A DNA stretch of 8,353 nt from Sedimentisphaerales bacterium. Lineage in GTDB: Bacteria; Planctomycetota; Phycisphaerae; Sedimentisphaerales; SG8-4. The notes beneath the pieces were generated by a model. It had not been told where the DNA came from. It saw only the letters and a list, made by a program, of their open reading frames with translations, and made no database searches. The DNA is taken from contig JAFGJR010000291.1 in NCBI GenBank assembly GCA_016928975.1, forward strand, positions 1-8,353, in the 5' to 3' direction. The position numbers were made by a program, and so were the translations under genes. This document shows positions 1-5,226 of this stretch, piece after piece (positions within the stretch are counted from its first letter, which is position 1; each line of letters begins with the position of its first letter).

Positions 1-1661
1 ACGGTATCGAGGAGAGCTGTGCCCTCGGCCACCGCATTGCTGTCGGTGCCGAAATGGACCTGGTGCGAGACCGCCTCGCGGCCGGCCCGCCAGCTCAGGG
101 TGGTGTTGATGCCGACTCCCGTCTCACCATCGGCCGGTTGCGGCTCCTGCGCAGAGACCGGCTTGTACAGGAACCGGATCTCGCTCAGACCGTATTGCAG
201 CTCGCCCTGGAAACTTCTGTTGCTGTGGACGTTGATCCGGATCGAGCAGGCCGGCAGTCCGTCCAGCTCAATGACCTGCCCGGCATACGTGGGCAGGCTG
301 GTGGCCTTGTCGAACTCGTAGTCACCGAGAGTCATCCACTCATTCGGCTCCGTGGCGTACTCGATGGTCACGTCCTTGAGGCCGAAGCCAAGCCACATCT
401 CGTACAGGCCGTTGTAGTTCCAGACGTGCATCTGGTACAGCTTGTAAACGCGGTCGAAATCGTATTGGAGCCAGACGGGATCGCCTGCCGCGGCCTTGCC
501 TGACCACATCGTGGCGTCGCCGGTGCCGTGCAGGCCATCGGTCAGGCCGGTCCCATCGACGGTGACCTCGGGTCCGCCGGAGCCTTCCGCCGTGGGAAGC
601 GAGGCGGAGGCTACAACACCCCCGACCGTATAATAGAACGGCTCAGTCGTGAAGCTCCAGACGGCGCCCGGATAGACTGTGAAGTCCGGCGCCCCGTTGG
701 CCTCGTCGACACGCCAGTAATAGGTCTGACCGAAGTCGAGCAACCCCGGCGGATCGTACGTAGTGGCGTCCTGCCCCGGACCGACGAGCAGCGGGCTGCC
801 CGCATCGGCAGAATTGACGTCGTCGAAGAGGGTGCCGAAGTATACGTCGTGCGTCTCGGCGTAAGCACCGGGCATCCAGGAGAGGACTACGTCCCGTCGG
901 ACGTCCGTCGCGGTGTCCGGTGGGAAAGGTGACGAACTCGAAGTAGCAGAAAACTCGGCTGTCATCGCATCCTGCAGTTCCGCCGCCGTTAAGGCCGCAC
1001 TGTAAAATTGCACCTCGTCGATGATGCCGATAAAGGTCTCAGTATTGGTCGAATCAACGCAACCGATCGTCACCGGCGTGGCGCTCGCGGCCTCCCTAAA
1101 AGTGACATTCCCCGACGATACTTCCTCGCCATTGATATACTGTAACGTGTCACCATCATCCCAGGTAAGGGCCACATGAGCCCACTCATTCGCATAAGAG
1201 GCGAGAACCGCGTTACCGAACCCGAGATTCGCGCCTCCTCCACTATAGTCCGCTCGAAAAACAAGGTCACCGGTTGGTCCAGTCTCCCAAAACCACTTGA
1301 TAGTGTCGCCATCATCCCAGCCGAGACGTTTGCCGATAATGCCCTGGTGTGCGATGCTGCTTCCGCTGCCCTCCCAGTTGATCCAGGCGGCCAGCGTCAT
1401 GGCATCGGTGCCTGCCGAGGGATCGAGCGGGCCGATCACGATCCTCTCACCACCTGTGTCGAAACGTACGGCCCCGCCTTTGTAGCCGGCAACCCACTCC
1501 ACATCGCCATCGAAGGTCCCGTCGTTGCCGTTGCCGGTGGCGTCGACGGTAGATGTGCCCTGCCCTTCGCTGAAGGGGTAGTAGGCGATGAGTTCCGCCC
1601 TGGTACTGCCCGCCACCAGAGCCACAAGCACTGAGAGAGGTAGAATGAGCTTACGAGACAT
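1..1661 (-). CDS. Secreted LamG / Fn3-like / discoidin-like multidomain protein (5' part; C-terminus beyond left edge)
   Basis: I read an uninterrupted frame of 553 codons from the ATG at 1661 to the left edge, with no stop. Residues 1-22 form a signal peptide (MSRKLILPLSVLVALVAG, then STRA before ELIAYYPF). Residues about 27-225 are a LamG/concanavalin-type jelly roll, with typical strands LAAWINW, EWAHVALTW and IDEVQFY. Residues about 245-340 are an Fn3/Ig-like module (VVLSWMPG, then TYYWRVDEANG). Residues about 345-500 resemble an F5/8 type C (discoidin) fold (VWLQYDF, MHVWNYNG, GLSEIRFLY). From about 501 a second Fn3-like module starts (TTLSWRAG, HQVHFGTDSNAV) and is cut by the window. 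The start is supported by AGGAGG at 1667-1672. The domains imply glycan or protein binding outside the cell; no catalytic domain is visible here. Such planctomycete proteins often end in a PEP-CTERM or similar anchor, which would lie outside the window. Confidence 0.9.
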   Translation of the reverse strand, partial: MSRKLILPLSVLVALVAGSTRAELIAYYPFSEGQGTSTVDATGNGNDGTFDGDVEWVAGYKGGAVRFDTGGERIVIGPLDPSAGTDAMTLAAWINWEGSGSSIAHQGIIGKRLGWDDGDTIKWFWETGPTGDLVFRADYSGGGANLGFGNAVLASYANEWAHVALTWDDGDTLQYINGEEVSSGNVTFREAASATPVTIGCVDSTNTETFIGIIDEVQFYSAALTAAELQDAMTAEFSATSSSSPFPPDTATDVRRDVVLSWMPGAYAETHDVYFGTLFDDVNSADAGSPLLVGPGQDATTYDPPGLLDFGQTYYWRVDEANGAPDFTVYPGAVWSFTTEPFYYTVGGVVASASLPTAEGSGGPEVTVDGTGLTDGLHGTGDATMWSGKAAAGDPVWLQYDFDRVYKLYQMHVWNYNGLYEMWLGFGLKDVTIEYATEPNEWMTLGDYEFDKATSLPTYAGQVIELDGLPACSIRINVHSNRSFQGELQYGLSEIRFLYKPVSAQEPQPADGETGVGINTTLSWRAGREAVSHQVHFGTDSNAVAEGTALLDT

Positions 1662-1664
1662 TTT

Positions 1665-1672
1665 GTCCTCCT
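1665..1672 (-). promoter_or_regulatory. Strong Shine-Dalgarno of the LamG gene
   Basis: On the minus strand AGGAGGAC stands a few bases before the ATG at 1661. It is a full anti-16S match at good spacing and fixes the start codon. The initial residues it implies form a textbook signal peptide. Confidence 0.8.
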
Positions 1673-1719
1673 CTAAATAGAGTATGGGGTAAGTATGCGC
1701 TGCCCGTCGTTCGCAAGGC

Positions 1720-1742
1720 CCCCCTCAGGTGACCACAGGGGG
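1720..1742 (-). repeat. Inverted repeat in the upstream region of the LamG gene
   Basis: CCCCCT at 1720-1725 pairs with AGGGGG at 1737-1742 across 11 bases that themselves contain GGTGACC. It lies about 59 bases before the LamG start codon, so it could be a hairpin in the 5' leader or an operator. No U-tract follows on the minus strand, which argues against an intrinsic terminator. Its function is unknown. Confidence 0.4.
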
Positions 1743-1817
1743 ACATCGATCAAGCGCCGGAGGTCAGCATGACAGACAGAGAGATGCAGATCAATGTACT
1801 CTCGGTTCAACGACCGC

Positions 1818-1833
1818 TCCTTTCCTGAAAGGA
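1818..1833. repeat. 16-bp near-perfect palindrome
   Basis: TCCTTTC and GAAAGGA form 7-bp arms around a central CT. The arms are too close for a stable hairpin but have the geometry of a dimeric repressor site. It stands about 157 bp upstream of the LamG start. No convincing -35/-10 pair was found around it, so operator function is only a guess. Confidence 0.3.
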
Positions 1834-2245
1834 TCAGTCTGTCCGGTCGCAGGATGACCCGAGCCTCCTCCACACCAAGCGCATCCGACAGCCCACCCTG
1901 CGGAAACATTCAAAAGCATGGCGGCGCGCTGACGTGCGCGCACAACACACCTAACGCCCACCACGACTATCGGCCCGCGCCGGTACAATCCAGAGGCTAT
2001 TTCCAATTCTATTGCATCGCCCCACCTGTGTCAAGGGCATGCGTGCCCTTCTGTCGCACGCGGCCCCCGTTTCTGACCCACTAGGGGCCCTTTGCTTCGG
2101 AGCGACAAGAAGCTCGTCAGTCGCCTTTGACTGAGCCACAAGTCTTGCTGTACTTCTTCGCAAGTCAGTTATCAGACGTGATTTACGATGCCGGCCGGTC
2201 GTTTTCGAGGGGATCGTTCTCGCTGGGCAAAGCCAAATCCAGTCG

Positions 2246-2359
2246 CAGGCACAAACCGAGCGCATGGGGCGTACATCGGCCACAACTGCCCCAGAACGTG
2301 TGGTCTGCGGTTTCGGGTACGACTGCTCGTTGCCCAACGCCGCGTCAGGCACAAACCGA
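2246..2359 (-). repeat. Diverged direct repeat with 100-bp period
   Basis: The 14-mer CAGGCACAAACCGA occurs at 2246-2259 and again at 2346-2359, exactly 100 bp apart. Similarity weakly continues leftward of each copy. Read on the minus strand from the shared core, the two units encode RFVPDAALGNEQ and RFVPATGFGFAQ, sharing R-F-V-P, then Leu or Phe, Gly, and a later Gln. The two are in different reading frames because 100 is not a multiple of three. This suggests a duplicated intergenic element, or remnants of a repeated coding unit, rather than one gene. Confidence 0.4.
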
Positions 2360-2498
2360 CACGTCGAGACACCGGCATCCAAGCCGAAGCGTCCTCTCGC
2401 CTCTTCTCCAGACGCCGGGCTGTTGGGAGGCGGAAGGACCTTGGCCCCCAAGTCGCCCCTGCGGACAGAATGCAACCTTCAGCGGCCGCGGGCTGTGC

Positions 2499-2520
2499 GT
2501 GAGGTAGTCGCCCCCCTCAC
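2499..2520. repeat. Inverted repeat GTGAGG...CCTCAC
   Basis: Six perfectly paired bases (2499-2504 and 2515-2520) enclose ten bases, within the gene-free stretch. No poly-T follows on either strand. Its role is unknown, and it could be chance in GC-rich DNA. Confidence 0.25.
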
Positions 2521-2624
2521 TCGGGCACTCCATCTGGGTCGTTGAGCGTGCCGCCAACCCCTTGGCCGGTCTGCTCCGAGCCCAATCCAGGGGGACCGAC
2601 AGCACGAAGACCCCATCTGGCAAG

Positions 2625-2661
2625 CCGAGCGAAAAAGGCACTTCACCCGGTCTTCGCTTGG
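2625..2661. repeat. Inverted repeat downstream of the 53-residue membrane protein gene
   Basis: CCGAGCGAA (2625-2633) pairs with TTCGCTTGG (2653-2661): nine pairs including one G-U on the plus strand, or eight pairs and one mismatch on the minus strand. It begins about 35 bases past the stop of the small minus-strand gene ending at 2697, where a 3' processing or termination element might sit. The minus-strand T run lies at the loop/stem border rather than after the stem, so this is not a standard intrinsic terminator. Confidence 0.25.
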
Positions 2662-2696
2662 AAGGGCCGGACCGTACACCAACGCGCCAGTTGCTC

Positions 2697-2858
2697 TCAG
2701 AGGCCAGACCAGACCGAGGCGATGAATACCACCCCCGCAACGGCGGCCGCCGCCCAGATCTGGACGTGGCGATTGAGCAACAGGAAGACACCCAGTGGAA
2801 TCGCAGCCATTACGACGGCCGCGACCGTTTCGTAGAGCCTTTTGCGAATGAAGAACAT
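2697..2858 (-). CDS. Small two-helix membrane protein, 53 residues, function unknown
   Basis: The frame starts at ATG 2858 and ends at TGA 2697-2699. The product begins MFFIRKRLYE. It then has a hydrophobic segment at about residues 11-28 (TVAAVVMAAIPLGVFLLL), a short polar loop NRHVQIW, a second hydrophobic segment at about 34-49 (AAAAVAGVVFIASVW), and ends SGL. Two well-formed membrane helices with a basic N-terminus (RKR, suggesting a cytoplasmic N-terminus) are unlikely by chance, and the overlapping frames show nothing similar. The ribosome binding site is modest (a G-rich GGGGGTGGG just before the ATG). The gene stands alone on the minus strand, with about 380 bp separating it from the Nudix gene. 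I do not recognise a family. It might be a small membrane subunit, a toxin-like peptide or an orphan. Confidence 0.6.
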   Translation of the reverse strand: MFFIRKRLYETVAAVVMAAIPLGVFLLLNRHVQIWAAAAVAGVVFIASVWSGL

Positions 2859-2912
2859 GACCCACCCCCGTGGATGATCCCGGCAGAATGCAGAAATCCC
2901 AAAGACAGTGCT

Positions 2913-2942
2913 TCAGGACCCTGCCGGGAACAAATAGAACAT
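2913..2942 (-). CDS. Possible 9-residue leader ORF
   Basis: On the minus strand GGAGGAGA (2946-2953) is followed after four bases by ATG 2942 and a short frame MFYLFPAGS ending in TGA. The Shine-Dalgarno is far better than that of the 53-residue gene whose ATG lies 54 bases downstream. The peptide could be an upstream ORF that controls translation of the membrane protein, or the site could be fortuitous. The peptide has no run of one amino acid that would suggest classical attenuation. Confidence 0.3.
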   Translation of the reverse strand: MFYLFPAGS

Positions 2943-2970
2943 CGATCTCCTCCGATGATGAAACACGTTT

Positions 2971-2992
2971 TGCTTCCGTCTCGATGGAAGCA
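2971..2992 (-). repeat. Hairpin in the leader of the small membrane protein gene
   Basis: TGCTTCC (2971-2977) and GGAAGCA (2986-2992) are perfectly complementary 7-base arms around an 8-base loop. On the minus strand the structure lies between a possible promoter (3041-3070) and the strong Shine-Dalgarno at 2946-2953, so it would sit in the 5' untranslated leader. No U-tract follows it. Confidence 0.35.
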
Positions 2993-3040
2993 CAAACGCC
3001 GCAGCAAGCCGCCTAGGACCTGATCTCCTCAGCGATAGGT

Positions 3041-3070
3041 TTTTTACCACATAGGGCCGGTAGTTGTCAA
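3041..3070 (-). promoter_or_regulatory. Possible sigma70 promoter for the small membrane protein transcript
   Basis: On the minus strand a perfect TTGACA (3065-3070) is followed by an 18-bp spacer and TAAAAA (3041-3046), which matches the -10 consensus at four of six positions. It lies in a locally AT-rich patch pointing at the leader ORF and the 53-residue gene. The -10 is weak, so this is a candidate only. Confidence 0.35.
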
Positions 3071-3156
3071 TTGTGGAAACTACGTATTTTTCGGAGGATT
3101 TCTGCCCAACCGGATGGCAGCATGGCCAGGAAACGCCGGCCCAGCGTACCGCCGGG

Positions 3157-3181
3157 TCCATGCGGTGCGGAGCCGCATGAA
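3157..3181 (-). repeat. Strong stem-loop downstream of the Nudix gene
   Basis: TCCATGCGG (3157-3165) and CCGCATGAA (3173-3181) form a stem with a perfect 7-bp core CATGCGG/CCGCATG, one wobble and one further pair, around a 7-base loop. It starts about 60 bases after the Nudix stop codon on the minus strand. It may stabilise or help end that transcript, but no T-run follows, so it is not a standard intrinsic terminator. Confidence 0.4.
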
Positions 3182-3239
3182 CCCTACAGTCGCGCCAATC
3201 GGCACAATCAGAGCATCGCACGCAGGATCGGCACCGTGT

Positions 3240-3752
3240 TTACGAGGAAACGAGCCGGTAGCGAGCGACGATCTCGCCCGCCGAGGGGAAAGCGAATCTC
3301 GTGATATCCACATCTTGCAGCGGCACGAAGAGCACCTGCGCCACCTCCCTGTTCGGGGCCCCAGCCACATGTATATCGGCGACTCCACACGCAAAGCCTA
3401 AATCCACGGTTGCATACCTCACACCCATGTATTCGTACGTGTTCGGATACGAGCAGAGGAATCGCATAGAAGTGATCTCCGCCCCCAATTCCTCCGCAAC
3501 CTCCCTGCGCAGCGCATCCTCTGCCGATTCGCCGGGGTCCACGAAACCGCCGGGCAGGTCCCACATCCCCTTCCGGGGCTCCTCGGCGCGCACGACGATG
3601 AGCAGCCGTCCCCGTTCGTCCACTATGGCTGCCGCTACCGCCGCCGCCACATTCAGATAGAGTTCAAACCGACAGTCGGCGCAGCGCCACAGTTTCACCC
3701 CTGCCGCGCGCAATGCCGCCGCCCCGCACCGCGGGCAATACCGAATCACCAT
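3240..3752 (-). CDS. Nudix hydrolase with N-terminal zinc ribbon
   Basis: Numbered from the ATG at 3752 (170 residues), an N-terminal zinc ribbon has Cys6-x2-Cys9 (YCPRCG) and Cys24-x2-Cys27 (WRCADC). Then comes a Nudix fold with a complete Nudix box at residues 69-91: G-x5-E-x7-R-E-V-A-E-E-L-G-A. Nudix enzymes cleave nucleoside diphosphates linked to another moiety, using a metal held by the box glutamates. The zinc ribbon recalls NADH pyrophosphatase NudC, but the NudC signature SQPWPFPxS after the box is absent. The substrate cannot be named; NADH, ADP-ribose or a nucleotide sugar are options. The frame extends to a GTG at 3785 (181 residues), five bases after the stop of the upstream gene. 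I prefer the ATG because the zinc ribbon begins right after it; neither start has a clear Shine-Dalgarno. It probably shares a transcript with the membrane protein gene upstream. Confidence 0.88.
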   Translation of the reverse strand: MVIRYCPRCGAAALRAAGVKLWRCADCRFELYLNVAAAVAAAIVDERGRLLIVVRAEEPRKGMWDLPGGFVDPGESAEDALRREVAEELGAEITSMRFLCSYPNTYEYMGVRYATVDLGFACGVADIHVAGAPNREVAQVLFVPLQDVDITRFAFPSAGEIVARYRLVSS

Positions 3753-3790
3753 GCTTTGCCGATGTTCATCAATCGTATGGAACACGTCAA

Positions 3791-4495
3791 TTACGCAGAT
3801 GCTGTCGCCGGCAAACGTCGGCGTTTCTTTCGATCAGAATATCGCTTGGACAGGCCGAGAAAGATGAGGCTACTCCCAAGGACCAGCAGCAGCGCAGTGT
3901 CTCTGAGCCTCCAGCCCGCCAAGAGATGACCCTTCAGTGAAGCTGAAGTCCTGATGGCCAGGGTGGGAGCAAAATCATTCAGCGCGGCGAAGGGTCCGAC
4001 GACCTCCACGACGAGCTTGTAGCTGCGGCCCGCCTTCAGCGGCACTTGCCAGTCGCCAAAGACGTAGCGTATGTCCGCCCCATGGAACTTCACGGCAAGG
4101 TCCTTCTCTGTGACTGAGCCGGCGAAGCGTTCATTCTCTCCTTCGCTGAGCCGCCATACGACCTCAAACGTTCCCGCCTTGAGCGCCTCGCCAACAGCAT
4201 TCTCCGGGAAGGGATCGGCCAGGGATGGGTCCTGGTCTGCGTGGTTGGGGTCCGCCGTACGCAAGACCAGATGCACAGTGAACCTCCGCCTGACAGCGGG
4301 GACCAACGTGGTCTCCTGGGACGTGGGTATGCTCAGATCGACCGGCAACTCACAAGCAACAGCGTTGGCGGCAACGAAACGCACGTACTTGTGCAAGCGC
4401 GCTGCGCGGGCCTGAATCAACACGCTAAGGACGACAACCAAAACGCCCGGGACCCACAACGTGCTTGCCCGCAGTCTGACGCTATTCTCTTCCAT
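3791..4495 (-). CDS. Bitopic membrane protein with large extracytoplasmic domain, unknown family
   Basis: The 234-residue product has a short N-terminal tail, a membrane helix at about residues 12-29 (TLWVPGVLVVVLSVLIQA), a soluble region of about 165 residues and a second helix at about 198-214 (DTALLLVLGSSLIFLGLS). It ends in a strongly basic tail containing RKKRRR. The charges suggest both ends are cytoplasmic and the middle is outside the membrane. The middle contains alternating hydrophobic stretches typical of a beta-sandwich (FTVHLVLRT, TFEVVWRLSEG, YKLVVEVVG). I do not recognise a family and see no catalytic motif. The stop codon at 3791-3793 is within five bases of the longest possible Nudix frame, so the two genes are probably one transcription unit and may be translationally coupled. 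There is no obvious Shine-Dalgarno before ATG 4495. Confidence 0.75.
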   Translation of the reverse strand: MEENSVRLRASTLWVPGVLVVVLSVLIQARAARLHKYVRFVAANAVACELPVDLSIPTSQETTLVPAVRRRFTVHLVLRTADPNHADQDPSLADPFPENAVGEALKAGTFEVVWRLSEGENERFAGSVTEKDLAVKFHGADIRYVFGDWQVPLKAGRSYKLVVEVVGPFAALNDFAPTLAIRTSASLKGHLLAGWRLRDTALLLVLGSSLIFLGLSKRYSDRKKRRRLPATASA

Positions 4496-4781
4496 TCGAG
4501 TCTCGACATCGGACCAGCACAGACGATCCTACAAGGCAGCCGTACTACACGGCACGGAGCGCGTCAGCCGGTGCCTTCATCGCCGCCAAGCCGCAGGGCG
4601 CCACAGCCGCCTCATTGAGTCATAACATGGTCGCAACAGGGACGCAAATCAAATATTGAAGGGAAAACAGCGAGGGACTGCCACGATCACTCCCACACCC
4701 AAACTCAGAAGCCCCGCCAGCATATGTGGCAGCGGAAACATCTGGGAGTCATGATGCGAATGTCGGATCATAGGACATGCA
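4496..4781. other. Intergenic region upstream of the membrane protein gene
   Basis: No convincing gene lies in this stretch. It should hold the promoter of the minus-strand membrane protein/Nudix unit, but I could not find a good -35/-10 pair. A small inverted repeat, GCCGT (4539-4543) with ACGGC (4549-4553), lies about 45-60 bases before ATG 4495. The 30-residue hydrophobic ORF at 4649-4741 is the only coding candidate. Confidence 0.4.
4649..4741 (-). CDS. Possible 30-residue single-helix peptide
   Basis: From ATG 4741 to TGA 4649-4651 the minus strand encodes MFPLPH, then a hydrophobic stretch MLAGLLSLGVGVIVAVP, then RCFPFNI. An in-frame ATG at 4771 would make it 40 residues. The hydrophobic stretch looks like a membrane helix. 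There is no Shine-Dalgarno at either start and the length is very short, so this may be chance or the remnant of a larger membrane protein. Listed for completeness. Confidence 0.22.
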   Translation of the reverse strand: MFPLPHMLAGLLSLGVGVIVAVPRCFPFNI

Positions 4782-5006
4782 ATGGGGCCAACCGCGCGGG
4801 TCCCTTTGGCCGTGTCTCACGAAGGTGTGCACAGGAGTAACAAGACTGGGGAATTGATATGGGTGAAGACAGCCAAGCTCGAACGCATCTGCGACCGTCT
4901 GATGAACTGCCGCGTGGTGGGGGAGAAGCCGCAAGGGCATCAGGATCCTGGCGATTCCCATTGTGTACGTATCGACATGATGGTCGCGCCGTGCACGATG
5001 CTCTGA
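4782..5006 (+). CDS. Truncated HPF/RaiA-like (ribosome hibernation factor) ORF, probably decayed
   Basis: The 74-residue product resembles the first two thirds of the HPF/RaiA (S30EA) family. Near the N-terminus is a first strand (RVPLAVSHEGV), then a helix-like stretch KTAKLERICDR. Next come the strand CRVVGEKPQ, where relatives have CRVVVE plus a Pro, a polar loop with Gly, and the strand VRIDMMV, where relatives have VRIDL or VRIDM then VP and G. Family members continue with a further strand and a C-terminal helix, and usually exceed 100 residues. Here a stop comes right after MMVAPCTML. Compared with my memory of the family there is also a small gap near residue 25 and a Gly where the strand usually has Val. 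AGGA six bases before ATG 4782 could serve as a ribosome binding site. It ends 13 bp before the -35 box of the tRNA promoter. Identification is from pattern memory and needs a profile search. Confidence 0.5.
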   Translation: MGPTARVPLAVSHEGVHRSNKTGELIWVKTAKLERICDRLMNCRVVGEKPQGHQDPGDSHCVRIDMMVAPCTML

Positions 5007-5019
5007 GACACATCGGCGA

Positions 5020-5049
5020 TTGACAGCCGCCCGCGGGAACGAGTATAGT
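5020..5049 (+). promoter_or_regulatory. Near-consensus sigma70 promoter of tRNA-Arg
   Basis: A perfect TTGACA (5020-5025), an 18-bp spacer and TATAGT (5044-5049, five of six matches to TATAAT) precede the tRNA. Transcription would start near 5056, giving a 5' leader of only about ten bases before the mature tRNA. The GC-rich stretch right after the -10 is compatible with a stringently controlled stable-RNA promoter, but that is inference. Confidence 0.75.
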
Positions 5050-5065
5050 GTCGTGGTGCGTATGC

Positions 5066-5139
5066 GCGCCCGTAGCTCAGTAGGATAGAGCACCGGTTTC
5101 CTAAACCGGGGGTCGCAGGTTCGAATCCTGCCGGGCGTA
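5066..5139 (+). tRNA. tRNA-Arg, anticodon CCU
   Basis: All four stems fold. The acceptor is GCGCCCG with CGGGCGT, where the first pair is G-U. The D stem is GCTC/GAGC (5075-5078, 5088-5091). The anticodon stem is CCGGT/ACCGG around loop TTCCTAA (5098-5104), giving anticodon CCT at 5100-5102. The variable loop is GGGTC. The T stem is GCAGG/CCTGC around TTCGAAT. The discriminator base is A5139. CCA is not encoded: TTC follows, so it would be added by CCA transferase. It reads AGG arginine codons. The gene is single, not in a tRNA cluster. Confidence 0.97.
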
Positions 5140-5217
5140 TTCGCCTTCCGCGCGTGTCCTCCGCAGGTGGCAGCCTCACCAGGGGCGCCATTTTCGCTGG
5201 CGGGAGGGCCGAGAATC

Positions 5218-5226
5218 TGGTAGAAT
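5218..5226 (+). promoter_or_regulatory. Possible extended -10 promoter of the CotH gene
   Basis: TGG followed by TAGAAT (5221-5226, five of six to consensus) has the TGn extension that can compensate for a missing -35 box; no good -35 is seen 16-18 bases upstream. The adjacent sequence forms the palindrome AGAATATTCT. A start near 5234 would give a leader of about 100 bases. Read-through from the tRNA promoter is the alternative. Confidence 0.35.

Larger units (their letters stand above)
1662..2696. other. Gene-free stretch of about 1 kb
   Basis: Several open frames cross this stretch on both strands. Their translations are rich in Arg, Ser, Pro and Cys, carry no recognisable fold, overlap one another in different frames and lack good ribosome binding sites. 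I see no tRNA, rRNA or known ncRNA. What it does hold is the upstream region of the LamG gene, several inverted repeats (1720-1742, 1818-1833, 2499-2520, 2625-2661) and a diverged direct repeat (2246-2259 and 2346-2359). It could be an untranslated regulatory region, an unannotated ncRNA or a decayed gene. Confidence 0.5.
2859..3239. other. Intergenic region between the Nudix gene and the 53-residue gene
   Basis: No full-size gene is credible in this 380-bp gap. It contains, in minus-strand order, a stem-loop (3157-3181), a possible promoter (3041-3070), a leader hairpin (2971-2992) and a 9-codon ORF with a strong Shine-Dalgarno (2913-2942). Together these look like the end of the Nudix transcript and the start of a new minus-strand transcript. 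Confidence 0.4.

Noticed and set aside
1951..2475. A 174-residue minus-strand ORF in the gene-free stretch
   Set aside because: Arg/Ser/Ala-rich without secondary-structure pattern, no Shine-Dalgarno, and overlapped by equally long frames on both strands. The repeated RFVP phrase is better explained as a DNA repeat.
2345..2865. Two overlapping minus-strand ORFs (2345-2791 and 2479-2865)
   Set aside because: They partly overlap the 53-residue membrane protein in other frames and read as low-information Arg/Gly/Ser/Cys sequence. GC-rich DNA readily gives such frames.
2562..3023. A 153-residue plus-strand ORF antisense to the small membrane protein
   Set aside because: Composition of charged residues and Pro with no fold. 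The opposite strand explains the region better.
3012..3046. Terminator-like structure on the plus strand (CCTA...TAGG followed by TTTTTT)
   Set aside because: The stem is broken into two 4-bp parts and no plus-strand gene precedes it. The A/T run is better explained as part of the minus-strand promoter candidate.
5186..5202. Hairpin CGCCA/TGGCG after the tRNA as its terminator
   Set aside because: Only five pairs, with the T-run in the loop instead of after the stem.
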